Below the pieces are notes generated by a model that was not told where the DNA came from, made no database searches, and worked only from the letters and a program-made list of their open reading frames with translations. Below are positions 12,523-25,800 of a stretch of 64,000 nt of DNA, piece by piece. Each line of letters begins with the position of its first letter. The stretch's first letter is position 1. Location of the stretch: the NCBI GenBank assembly GCA_034696485.1, contig JAQIWT010000005.1, forward strand, positions 31,355 through 95,354, in the 5' to 3' direction. This stretch comes from Isohypsibius dastychi. Lineage: Eukaryota; Tardigrada; Eutardigrada; Parachela; Isohypsibiidae. The position numbers and the translations under genes were made by a program.

Positions 12523-15500
12523 AAGCTGTCTTTTTTCCTGATGATTCCGATTTTTTCCTTTCCTGAGATTGTCAGGCGTTTACTTATGCGGTAAACATTT
12601 GTTATAAAATCAGATATTGATCAGTACGTACATCATCGCAAGTTTGATTAAACTGGCATTTACAAAGGGATACCCTGCATACCGATAGGATAGTTGACGA
12701 TACGAATAATAAAACAGATCAACGATATGTTTTTCGTATAATTTTGTTGTCGATTCTTATAATGCTCCAAATATTTAAATGTCATCAAAACATATCAAAA
12801 AACTCCTCTATTTATCTTTGAAAATTAATGATTTTGAGTATGATTAAATTGGGTACGATGGTTATTTTTGAACGGTAATAAACGTGAGGTTTTTGGCCTT
12901 TCCGGTATGATGTATCGAAAGGTGGAGGCTGGCATGATATTTTTTCCTCATGTCCTTGTTTTTCATATTCCTTTGTCTTTTCGTGAAGTGAAGCAGAAAT
13001 ATGACCCAATGGCTAACTTTTCGAGCCGTCGCTAATCAAGCGACATTATTCAGGTAGGAAAGGTGGAGCTTTTGAAAAGTTGAAAGGATGAAGAATTATG
13101 ATGAGAGAGCATAGAGAGGGAGGTTCGTTAAGTTGGGTGAAATATAATAACATTAAGTTGACCGACTAGTTATGGCTGCAATATGGCCGGCTCAGACGCG
13201 GCGCGTTAATGACCGGCCAGTTTTAAAAGTATGAGAAAGAAAGAAAGAAATTGGTTGAAGAAGGAAGCTGATTGGCGCGCTCTTCACAGCTATCACAGCT
13301 AACACCAACCTCGATGCATTAATAATTATGTTTGGAAAAGCCTAACGAGTCTTTCTTCTTTCTCCGACTTGACTAATATTCGGCAACAATTTTCAAAATT
13401 TCCCAATCGACACCGCGACATTATCTGGATATTTGTTAAAAGGAAATAACAAGGTTTTGCGGTTTATTGTGTCTTGGCACTTTTGGGTAATGGATGGAGC
13501 GGTGAATGCTGGGAAAGATGGGGATTGTGTGGCGACACTTTGAGCTAATCGGTCTGTCTTTCAACAATTCTTGGAGTAGAGTGGAATACGAAATCTTAAA
13601 GTGAGTCCATTCCATATTTGGGATTATGGAATTAGTTCAAGTTTACCTTTCATCTCAATTTCACTTGGGTTCACTTTTCTGGACAATTGCGGTGCTAATG
13701 GAATGCCTGAGCTTTTCTTGACGCGGCGCAAGAAAGAGATGATATTTGTTGCGTAAAGAGTGCATTTATGAATTATGGATTCGTTGTGTGTGATTTACAT
13801 TTGTGTTGACGAATGCAGAAAGAGAGCGCGCTTAGACGAATTAAAAAGTGGCCAAAGGAAGGAATGAGAGAGGGAAGTTTGGTTTTGTGACAGTTGAAGA
13901 GTTGAGGGAAGGAAGGGCCGGCACTTTTTAATGATGACTAATGAAATTTACGAATTATGATCTGGTTATGAATTGATGGGGCAACGCTGATTTGATGCCG
14001 GTACATTTCTTCTTTTCTCTCTCCTCATAACTACTCGCATTGCATTTCGGATCGGAGTAAGTAAGTAAGTAGTTAACTTGTTGTGCAAAAGTGTTCAGTC
14101 TAAATGAGAGCACCCCTGCCTCCTTCAACTATTAAAACCGATAAAGCTCTTCGGCTTTAAATTCGCAGAGCGTGCTTTGCATGACGATTATTCCAGCGGA
14201 ATCATTGTTTGTTACAACCTATCAAATCCTGTCCAGTTGAAATATTCAATAGCACACAGTTCGGATTATATCATTGGATTATTCCGAGTGGTGAGTGAGT
14301 GAGTCCGGAAATCTATTTTTACAAAAATGACGTCACTAGACGCTGTGTTTTTTCACTGGCCAGTGGTCTGTCTGTTAAATACCAAAGGGGGGACTCTTTA
14401 TCAAGTGGTGATCAAGTCAAGTCCGCCCTTGAATCTTGCACGTGTTTTGTCTTCCCTCTTTCCCGTCGTTTTTCATCCAGAATCATGGAGAGCAGGGCTT
14501 GTTTATGATGCTCTCTTTCCATGTTGCACGGTCGATTATTCCCGTTGCTTGAGTGATTGTTGACCACTACTCGTTTTCAGCTCTGACCACTTTGATGAAC
14601 TCACCAGATAATTTCTCGTAATTAATGTTTGTTGCTTCACTCATTTTCGAAATGTTGAAAAATATGATTATAGTTCATGAGGGACTTTAATGATTTTAAT
14701 TTTTCTTCCGTTCTAATTAACGGGCTTGATTCGGTCAATGCGCAGTTTTGTGAGGCGCAATGTTGGGTATTAGTGTGAGTGTTGGTTATTGAGCTGATGA
14801 ACGTGGCGATTATGGATTGCAGTGCGGATTATTTTGAATGCAAATTTTTTCGACAAATCGCGCCAGGTGAATAACACATTCTTCAGGTCTGGTCAAACCA
14901 CTTGACAAACTTGATAATTGGCTCGGACTATGATATTGCGCCGGGGTACAGTGCAGGTACCGAGATGCGCTAATATTCATAAAGATGAGAGATGAAAAGG
15001 CTTGGCTCATCAGCGTGGATATTGTTGCAAGATGAGCTGAGCTGAGAGGGCTGAGGAATATTGTTCAAAAGCAGCTCAGCCTGAACTGATCTGATCGAGT
15101 CGAGGCGAGGATTAAGTTTTAAAACTGGTGAAATTATTCAACTCTCTCTCGCGCTTTGGTCAAATAACAAAGGAAAACCTGATTAACGCCCCAGTCTGGT
15201 CTCTCGGTTAATTTTTCAAGAGGCTGCTGTCCGGCAAATTATTATTATTCTGAATTTTGGAGAATAAAGGTGACGTGACAATTTCGGGTTTGAAGGGGGG
15301 CCACGTTTCCGCTTGATGAAGCTGGGGTGTAATAATAATAAATGTGTTCAGAGAAAAGTCGAACTTTCCAACAAAGAGTGCCTTAAGACGAGAGCGATAT
15401 GAAAATTAATGCCCCGACCCCGACCGAAACGAGTCTTTTTTCCCAATGACGCGTTGAGGGGAAATTTTGCGCATGAGCGTCAATATTAATAGTGCTTACT

Positions 15501-16800
15501 TAACGAGCAACTAACCTCTGCTCTCCTTTTCCTTTTCCTTCTCGACTTTAAATGCCGCTTGGTTGGAATTTCGGTTTTGTGCTTTTGCTGACATGTTTGC
15601 CAGATTGAAGATGTTGACTTTGCGAGATATTATTTAATTAGACTCGATGATATATTCAGGTGGATGGGAAAGCACGCACAGTTCTCATTTAAAGTCTCCG
15701 GTGACCTTTCTCGCTTCAATCATTAATTACCCAACCTGCCTTTTCGTTTTTAGAAATTTAATCGCGTTTCATGTGGAAAGTTTTGTGAGTTGGCCAGTTG
15801 TCTATTATGACCGGCGTACGCCCTGGCGTAATGATACCTGAGCTCTTTGATTGTTCGCTCAGAGCTCAGAGTTTGTTTCGCAGCATTAATAAACGGGGCA
15901 ATATGCGGAAAATGTCATTTTCGGTTGAGGTTGTTGATGACGGGTCAGTCTGGTATTGTTTGTCCCTTCCTTTTGATTAATAACATAACAAGTTTGTTCA
16001 GGTTGAGCTGGGGGGATACGGGAGGGAGGCAGGGTGGATTGATTTTGATGATAATTTGCCAATGTCTTGCATTGGGCTTAATCTAGCGTGACCCTTTGCA
16101 AAAGCAGGCTGGCCAGTTGTCGTCCAGCGTTTCGTCTCGCCACATTCCCTTACAAACTCTCAAAGCAAACGATTCACAAGAAATCCACCACGATAAAATT
16201 TGTGAAAAATTGCAAAAATTAAATACAAAAAACATGGTCTGTAAAAAACTGAGAGAAATTGAGGAAAGCATTTTTGTTGTATTGTTAGTTTTATCCGGCG
16301 AAATGGCGGCAGCGCTTGTTAAATAAAGCAGGATGATACAAAATGAAAAGTGTGCTTTGTTCACCTTTGTTTTCGGATATGTCGTTTGAAGCACGGCACC
16401 TGCGTTTTTGTGATAAGCCATTAAAAATCATCCCTGACGATTGTGAGAACTGCTCGGAATGATGAGCAATTAAAAAGTCAGCCGGCCTTATCTTATCAGG
16501 GCCAGAAAATATGTAATCAAGCTTTGTCCCGTGACGGAAAAAAGAGTTTGCAACGGATGAATTCATCTGCAAGCTCGTAATTGTAATCAGTTGGCATTTT
16601 ATTGCCACTTTGCTCGCTCCAGATTAAAACCCAGCCCCATATTAAAACGTCGGCGCCGCTCGGCGAATTAATGTTGTTTTTCAAACACCCCATCGATCCA
16701 AGACCAGAAATATTAAAACGCTTAATAAACGAGCCAATCGCAAAAAACATTCAAATTAGCCAAGAAAATGTTTTTTTATTCGACTAATTTCCAAATTTGA
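12523..16800. other. Gene-free stretch upstream of zfh-2
   Basis: No supportable gene. It contains short simple repeats (GAAA units near 13230, GTAA units near 14056, GTGA units near 14291) and scattered short open frames without domains or splice partners. It most likely holds the promoter, 5' UTR or upstream enhancers of zfh-2. The last bases form a strong acceptor (TTTGATTGCAG ending at 16806). Confidence 0.55.
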
Positions 16801-16806
16801 TTGCAG
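16796..16806 (+). promoter_or_regulatory. 3' splice acceptor just upstream of zfh-2 start
   Basis: TTTGATTGCAG ends 28 nt before the ATG at 16835. In nematodes such an acceptor upstream of a start codon is either a spliced-leader trans-splice site or the end of a 5' UTR intron. It supports 16835 as the first coding position. The short leader between acceptor and ATG has in-frame stops (TGA and TAA), so coding does not extend further 5' in this exon. Confidence 0.65.
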
Positions 16807-16834
16807 ATTCATGATTGAAATGAGCTGATAAAAA

Positions 16835-19800
16835 ATGGAAACTGAACCTCCTGGATTCATGATAAACCTTCCTTTCACCGGAATGTCAGAAAAACCGGCT
16901 GATTTTCCTGAAGCTATACTCCCTGAGAACCCCAGATGCGCACCCATCTCCACCAACTTTACTTCTGATGGGGATGACTTTCGAAGATGCGACGGAATGA
17001 TTCCACTTCCATCTGACCAAGAAGAGAGTCCACCATCGAGGAAACCCACTCCCGAACCGGAAGTCCGCGAGGAATCAAGCTTTCCTGTTCAAGAGAACGA
17101 CACCGTGGAAAAAGAAGTTGACTCGAAAAATCAGTTTCCGGTGAGAAAGAGAATTTTAGTGGCGGACTTTGAATCTGATCTGTTTTCATATTTTCAGGGA
17201 AAGGTCATCGTGAACCCCGACGGTGTCGTCTGTTTTCTCCTTTCCCCCAACGCCAACTGTGATGTTCCTGATATCTGGCCAATATGTCCCAACCCTCTGA
17301 CCTTCGATTCTCGGTCATCTTCCCCAGTTCCTTCTTCATTGTTCCCTTTCCACTTTTTTGCTGTCATTCCTAGCGACGACATCTCATCCACCCAGCTATT
17401 CCAAACTTCGCTTCCCGGTTCAGCTGAGTGTGACCTTCCTGAGCAATACCACAGACTCTGTGATCTCCACTCCACCGCATCTCACAATTCCTTCTTTGCC
17501 TGCTTGATCTGCCCACCACTGTGCTTCTCAACCAGGTCAGAGTTTCTGGAACATGCACGGTTGGTCCACCAGTGCTCAACTCTTCCCGAAGAAGAGACCG
17601 TTGGTGCGATATTGCAAACTGTCGAAGGGGAGCCTGCATGTGTATCGTTGAGGCCTTTGCGACGAACTGAAATGGATTCTAACTCGCCTCCTCATCAAAG
17701 CAATTTAGTGGCTGAGGATAAGACTGATGTGGACTCGGATGGCGAGAAAGAGTTACGAATCTCGGAGGATGCTGAAATGGCGGAGAACTACAACGAGGAC
17801 TCGTATCATTCTTCCGAAGAGCAACATACCCCATCTTGTCACGACGGCAAATCGAGTAGTGTGGAGTGTCCTAAATGCGATATTGTGCTCGGATCCAGCA
17901 AGTCACTTGGTGGTCATATGACTATGGTACGGATGCTTATCTTTGCAATGAGCTTATGACAGAACTGTGTGTTTTCAGGTGCATTCCAGAAACTCTTCCA
18001 AAACCTTGAAATGCCCGAAATGTAACTGGCATTACAAGTACCAAGAGACGCTGGATTCGCATATGAAAGAAAAACACCCGGAATCGGAGGAGACGTGCCC
18101 GTATTGTCTGACAGGCCAGAGTCATCCACGACTGGCTCGCGGCGAGATTTATAGCTGTGGTTATAAACCATACCGGTGTGAGATATGTAATTACTCGACA
18201 ACCTCCAAGGGCAATTTGACCATTCATATGCAATCAGATAAGCATGTCAACAACATACAAGAGCGTCAGAAGAACGGCACCGTCACCGAGGTCACCGAAG
18301 TCCCCAAATCACCCACGGACGATCAGCCTTTCATCCCACGGACTTCATCACAGGATATACACCGGTGTGATGTATGTAACTATGAAACGAATGTCCCGCG
18401 GAATCTCAAGATCCACATGACCAGTGAGAAGCACCAGCAGAACTGCAACCTGTACCTACATGCCCGGATGCAGGAGATGAGTTATGCGATGGACCCGGTG
18501 ACTGCCAACATGTTGCACCTAATGGGAATGAATCCCCAACAATCTGTATCATCATCACTGAATGGAGGGAATGTGTTTGAGAAGATTCCGGAGAATAGCG
18601 GTGTATTCCAGTGCCTAGTTTGTGTCAAGTTCATGTCGGACTCGTTTGGGGAGCTCAGTGAGCATGTGACGCGTGATCGGAGTGGGAATGATGATAATGG
18701 GGACTGCTTGGTCGTCAATGGTGCCAAGTTCACCTGCAAATACTGCCAGTATAGTACGACCTATAAGGCCAACTATCCTGTGCATTGTGCGACGGCGAAA
18801 CATGTGGAGAAGATGCAACTGGTCAGACATGTCAGTGAAGGCGGAGTGGAGGACTTGGAAGTGCGACTGAGATATCTGACTAATCCAGTTCAAGTAAGTC
18901 TTTCAGCTTAGCTCAGCAATGTCAACACAATGCGAGATATGTAATGTAAACGACCTCACTTGTGATTTCTCCTTGTGTTTTTCTAGGTCCGCTGCAATGC
19001 GTGTGATTATTCGACTAACAGCTTACCTAGTCTTCGGAATCATTTGGAGAATAACGAGCAACATGCGGGAAATGTGGCTGCCTTGCTGAAATTGCGGGAC
19101 CTTCAATTAGCCAACACAAACAACACTGCCTCATCAGCGCTAAATCCATTGAAGATATCAACACGGAAACTGAAAGTATTCTGCTCGCTATGCACTTTCA
19201 CATGCAAGTCGCACTCGGCTTTCATGCATCATGTCAGAAGTTTGCCTCATTACGCAAAATGGAAACAACAGCGGGATCAAACGTTGACGGCTTCAACCGG
19301 TTCTGCTGATGATGCAGTGGCGACGAATTTGACGGATTTTATTCACCTGGAAGTACCCCATTCTGGCGAACTCCCGGCCGGAGAACTGGACCATCATCGC
19401 AACGGAAACCGGGGAACATCCGAGGAAGACGCCGCAAGTGAGGAAGTCAGCTCGTCTGACGAAGAGTCTGGTGAGTCTTTACAGTCAACCGGAAGCCCAT
19501 TTCGTTTTCATGATTTCTAGCAAAACTAATCTATACGCTTGAAAATCTACAATTTGATCTTTCCTTTACAGAGAATATTTATTTTTGTCGTTTTTGCCGA
19601 AGTTTTTCGAGTTGAATATTGTGTTCGCCCTGCTCTGAAATCTCTGTCGCGACTTCCGGTGAATTATTATTTTAGTGAGGTGAAGAAACAATAGCTCATA
19701 AACGGGATTGCTTTGGGCAAAATGTGAAATTGGTTAGTTTAACAATATACTACGTGTTGCTGTGCAATGGCCTGGAGATATTACATTTGTTTCTTTGCAC

Positions 19801-22800
19801 TCATACTCGACACTTGAACCTTAGCGCTGCCATTTTTCAGAGCTTTTGATTAGCGATCGTGCAAATGATATTTCGCATTTCTCGCCCAGGTAGACGAAAT
19901 TGAACTCTTGCCGGCGCGGTTGTATTTTAGACGAGTGACAAATTAGTGGAGGATAAAACGTCAAAGACCCTTTTGGCTGTTTTGCAGATTTTAATTGCTT
20001 TTCTCTCGTTAATGACAGTTTTAATCCTACGCTTTTCTCATTACGACCTGACAAACTGGCTTGTTGGAAAATACACCGGAATAATTTCGCGGAATTTATT
20101 TTTTCCCAGTTTTACAGTGTTCTACGGTTTTGTCTGTCATTATTCTTTAGAATTGTTTATAGTATTCAATTACATTTTTGTGGCGAAATTTCAGGTAATA
20201 TGTCATGTAAAAATAACGGAAATATTTGGAAATCTGCAGAATTATTTAATTGATTGAATTTTTATTTATATTTTCTGACATATATATAAGTTATACATAT
20301 ATATAACATATCATATTATTATGAATTATATTATGTATCATATTAGATATTATGTTTTATTATTGTTTATATCATGTGTATTATTATTTATTATATTATG
20401 TTATGTATTAAATTGTATTATGTATTATATTATTCTTTTACATGTATTATATTATTTAATTATTTTATTATTTAATTTTAAGTCCTTCTTAGTTTTCTTC
20501 CCATGCTCTCATATCCATTAAAATCTAATTTCTTCTAATGCTTCCTGCACTATGATTATTTGTTTTATAATAATTTGTTTTAAATATTTGAGTCAACATA
20601 TTTTTTGTATTTCGACGAATGGGGAAGAATAATAATTCAGTGCCATGACGTTTTTAATTTCGGGTGGTGAATTTTAAAATTCCTGTGATGCAAAGATGAG
20701 CCTGATAATTGCAGTTACTGAATAACCTTCGGGCTAGTTGCATGTGGAAATGAATAATAACCAGCTTGTAAAATGTGAAATCTGCGAGACGTGGGTTGGA
20801 ATTGCAATTTTTGCAAATTGACGAGTGAGCCGAAATCCGGTTTGTTAATTTCGCCAGAGTAAGCAAATTAATGGGCTGAGAGAGAGAGAGAAAGTATGAT
20901 TAATAATCAGCCAGTCGGATCCGGTCATTTTCATAAACGCGCTCATTATCCGGTTTGGTTTGCGAATTTTAATTACGACTGCAATAATTCCCAAGACGTG
21001 AGGGATATTAATTTTGCTGGTGAGGATTAATGATAGGTGGATGTTGAAATATACGTAAGTGCGGCCTTGATTGCCTCTAGTTGACCGCTTCATTTTTTTC
21101 GTACTTTTATTGTTCAATCATTAACCCGAAAAATATGAAACCAAGTGTTTATATTGATACTTGAACGTCGTTTGTCTTTTATTATCTCCTCTATTATTCA
21201 TCGACCTTAATCATCAACTTAATTCTTATTGAATTGAGTTTTTCGCCAGTTACATATTTTTGAAGTGTTCTGATTTTCATGGTAACTGATGAAAACTTTT
21301 CTAAAACTTGAATTTATTTGAAGAAATATTTAAAAATTATCTATTTAGAAAATATTTTTTTTCATTTTTTTCACAATTATTTGAAATTTATTTAAAAACT
21401 TGGAGTGATTTAATTATATCTGCAACGAAATTTGGTTCCGGTGCGTTAATTACGCGCGATTGAGTTGCGTAGCCAATTCAAAGCTCGAGATAGCGAGACG
21501 GTGAATAAACAAGTATTAATGATGGGTGCGACAGTTTCAAACTGCTGATTAAGAAATATTTGCCTTGAATAATACGTAAATGTAATGGAGCGGGACAAAG
21601 TGTTATAAAGAGAAAAATGAACTTCCGCCAGGCTTTTTCGTGGTAAACACTTCTAAGCGTGAACATTCATTTCTGATTAATCATCATCACTCATTCGTTT
21701 CTAAAGTAGTCAGTCAGACGCTTTTTCGGCGATTTATTCAATAATTCAAAAAGATTTTTTAATAAATAATTTTGCCAGAAATTTTTATCATGTTAATTTT
21801 TAGCGAAATATTAGTTTTTCGTAAATTAGTTGCTGATTTTTTATTTTTGTTTTTTCAGGCATTCAATCCAGCGGAACTCGAAAAACGGACCTGCATCGTT
21901 CCGGCTCGGAAGATCTTTCCCCCCTGGGTGACCATTCCCGTTTTATCTGCCCTCTCTGTCAAGAAACCTGTTCTGAACGAAACACCCTGGAATCTCATTT
22001 GATTTCCAAGCACAATGTCCAAACGGAGGCCTTAGAACGGATCATGATGTTGGTGGAAACGAGCGGAATCTTCAATAAGAACACCACTTCCGGTTCGCCG
22101 AAAGATTCCTTCTCACGGGATAACTCGCCCATATCCAACAATTCAGAATGCGCAGATCGAACGCGAGTCTCTTCGGAATCGAGCGATATCTTCCGCTGCC
22201 AGAAATGCTCGGTGAATTTCTACGACATTGACCAGCTCCTTCAACACCAGAACGCCACAGACCACCTGGAACTAAAGCAGACCCCCAGGGGTCCGGGCTA
22301 TCTGTGCTGGAAGAAGGGATGTAATCAGTACTTCAAAACCACCGATTCTCTTCAGCTGCACTTCCGGGAGATTCACGCTAAAAAGAAGAGCTCTTCCTGT
22401 GAGAAAAGCGTCGTGGATGAGTCGGATGACGGGCTGGCCATCGATGAGAACGGCGGACCCGAAATGGATGAGGAAATGAACTCGCAGGTCCACGCGGAAA
22501 CGGGCTACAAGGACGCGAATCGAAAGTACAAATGCCATCGTTGCAAAGTCGCGTTCACCAAGCAGATGTACTTGACGGCTCACAACAAGACCCCCCAACA
22601 TCGAAAAGGCGAAAAGTGCAACGCTTCTATGGAAAAGTACTTGGACCCCAGTCGTCCTCATAAATGCGAAGTCTGCAAAGAGTCCTTCACGCAAAAGAAC
22701 ATCCTCATAGTCCATTACAACTCGGTATCACATTTGCATAAGGCCAGAAAGATTCGACAGGAAAAACAACGTAATCTCGCAGAACTGCCACGGAATGGCG

Positions 22801-25800
22801 TTATTAAATCCGTTTCGAACAGTAATTTGGATGACGAGAGCAAGCCATTCAAATGCGAGGTTTGTCGGGTTCAGTATGCGAATGGATCTAATTTGGATAT
22901 TCATCGGCGATCTGTTGCTCATCAAACGAGAATGGCCAGGGAGCTGCAGGAACGAAATGGCAACGGAATTGTTGATCTCTCCAAATCAACTACTCTAGTA
23001 AGTCTTGATTGGTTGAACTTATCCCAACTCTGGTTGATTGAGGTCACTTAGGCGGCTTAAGAAGGAGAACAGAGAGGAAAGAAAGTGAACAAAGAGAGTA
23101 AACTTTGTACCTGTTTTCGACGCCAACTTTTCAATTCCGTTTCCAACGTTGTTTTCGAGTTGATAGCTGTTGGTTCAATTTTTATATTTTTTGTTCAGGT
23201 TTCTCCCGAAACGTTTCCACAAAGAATGGAATTGGAATTCATGAAGCGTCCGACTTCCGAGCCGCCATGTCGTTCTCCTGAAAAGGAATCTCCTCGAATG
23301 TCATCCCCAGCATCTTCATCTCCGCCACCAAGTCGTTCTAGACTAGTCAATCGCGGCCGTGGGTATGGATGGGGTACGATGTTGGAGAGTATCGGTGCGG
23401 AGATGGTGCAGCAGTTTCTGGAGAATCAGCAGAAGCCAAAGAAAGCGGATACGACCTTGGAGCCTGTTGTGGATGGGGATGAGATATCCGAGACGGAATG
23501 CAACAGTTGTCATAAGACATTCACAACGCCGTGGATTTTGAAAGTGCATAGGGAAACGGCCCATGCTGATATTGTGCCTGTGAAGATTTTGGAGACGGTT
23601 GCGTCGGAGTATCGCAAATATTTTGGGGAGAAAGCTAAGGGGAAGAATGTTGTGAGTGAAAGTGTGAAACTTCCCGTGGAGCAGCCTGTCAAGAGAGCTC
23701 CTCAACCATCTCCGAGTCCAACGCCTACAGTGAACAGCTATGCTGATCTCCTAGCTGCACAGATGCAACTTCTTCCTTTACTTTATCCCGGTACGTTTTT
23801 TTATTGCTCCGAGTTGATAAGGAGACGTTTGAATAAGTTAAATTTTTATGCTAGAATTTCTCGGTTTTCAAAAAACTGGAATTAGTAAATCTGATAATTA
23901 AGTTTGGTGAAATATTTCGCTGAAAAGTCGCTTTTTTGAAATTTCAATTTTTGTTTTTTTCCCTATTATCTTTGTTTTAATCAAAATAGAATCATCAGCT
24001 TTGAGTCACTTTGGTTTTTTGATAAGTGAGTGAATAGAGGAGTTGAACGGAGAATAGGTTGGTCGCGATTTTGGTCATTCATGGCTGTTCACGGTGCTCT
24101 CTTATCAGTTTTTGTCACCTCCTGCGCATGACTATGTAATTAGGCAGTTTCCCTGTTAACTCAAAAATGGCGGATGCATGAATTTCCCGTTAAAAATCTC
24201 TGTGTCGTCTGATGTGAAATTTCTGAAATGGTAGTAGTTCATATTTCTCAGAATAAATCAATAGTTCTGAGAAATTCACAACATTGTTTTTGAATTTAAT
24301 TACCAGAGTTTCAGTTCGGTTCATGTTATCATATTTATCCGTTTTATGATTTTCTGGAATTATTTCTAGCACATTTCTTAATTCAGCACATTGAATTGTT
24401 TTATTAATAATTTGATTATGATTTGATGAAATATTGTTTTTCAGGTTTATCGATGGGTGGGTTGAATATGATGGGAATGCAAGCGGCGGCCATGATGAAC
24501 TTGCAGCCACCTCTCATCGCCCCAAACGGTACATTCTCATTCGAGGGACTCAACTCCTCCAACAACAGCAACAATTCCGTTGCCAACCAGCAATCCCTCT
24601 CCTCCAAATTAATGGATCTCCAAAACGGACAAAAGCGGAATCGAACTCGTATAACCGATGAGCAACTGCAGATTCTTCGTTCGCATTTCGATATCCGAAA
24701 TCCACCCAGTGACGACCTCCTCCAGCGTCTCTGCGAACAAACTGGATTAGAATTGAAAGTTGTCAAGCACTGGTATCGGAACACGTTGTTTAAAGAACGC
24801 CAACGCAACAAGGACTCCCCGTACAACTTCAGCGTTCCCCCCATTGTTGGCGGAAGTCTTCTGGACTTTGACGAACCGGAAGTTGTGCCCAAGGAACCGG
24901 TTAAAGTACCGGAAATTGTCATCAAGGAAGAACCGAAACCATCGATTCCCGAACCGTTTTTCATCCCGAATACGAAAATCAAAAGAGAGGAGAGTGTGGA
25001 ATCGGATGATAGCAGGAGAGATCGAAGAGAAATGTCCATGACTTTCGCGTTTTCGCCGGTTCCGCCTTCGAGTTCGGTTGGGGATGCACGGGGGGATGAT
25101 CGACATGGTGGAAAACGCGCTAATCGCACACGCTTTACCGATTTTCAGGTGAGGTGATCTTGAAATGAAAATGCTTGCTCCAAAAACTATTTCTATTTAA
25201 ATATTTCTATTTTCCGTTTTAAAAATTTTCTAAAATCTTCTAACAATTTCTTAATATTTTTTAAAAAGCTTTGAAAATTTTCTAACAAATTCCAATATAT
25301 TTCTAAAATTTTCTTACCATTTCTAAAGAATTTCTGAAAACTTCAAACAATTTTGTTAAAATGTATAAAAATTTTCTAAATTTTTCTGACAATTTCTAAT
25401 TATTTTTTTAAAAAGTTTTGAAATTTTCCAACAATTTCTGAAGATTTTGTAAAATTTTCTAACCATTTCTGATGAATTTCTGAAAACTTCTGACAATTTC
25501 TAAAGAACTTCTAAAAATTAAATCTAAAAAAAAATTAAAAAATTTAAAAATTAAAAATTTGAAAATTACTTTTTCTCAAATTTTGTAACAATTTCTAATC
25601 ATTTTTCAAAAAGTTTTTAAAGTTTTCCAACAATTTCTGAAAATTTTCTAGAATTTTCTAACCATTTCCAAAGAATTTCTGAAAACCTCTGACAATCTCT
25701 AAAAAAATTCTAAAATTTTTTCCAACTTGCGTCATATTTTGAGTTTTTCTGCTTATTGGCTAATTGATTCTTTTTTCCAGATCAAGAGTCTGCAAGATTA

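Noticed and set aside
19946-20257. Hydrophobic 103-codon frame inside a zfh-2 intron
   Set aside because: Hydrophobicity follows from T-rich DNA; no splice or start context and no family.
24416-25129. 237-codon minus-strand frame
   Set aside because: It is the antisense shadow of the zfh-2 exon carrying homeodomain 1.
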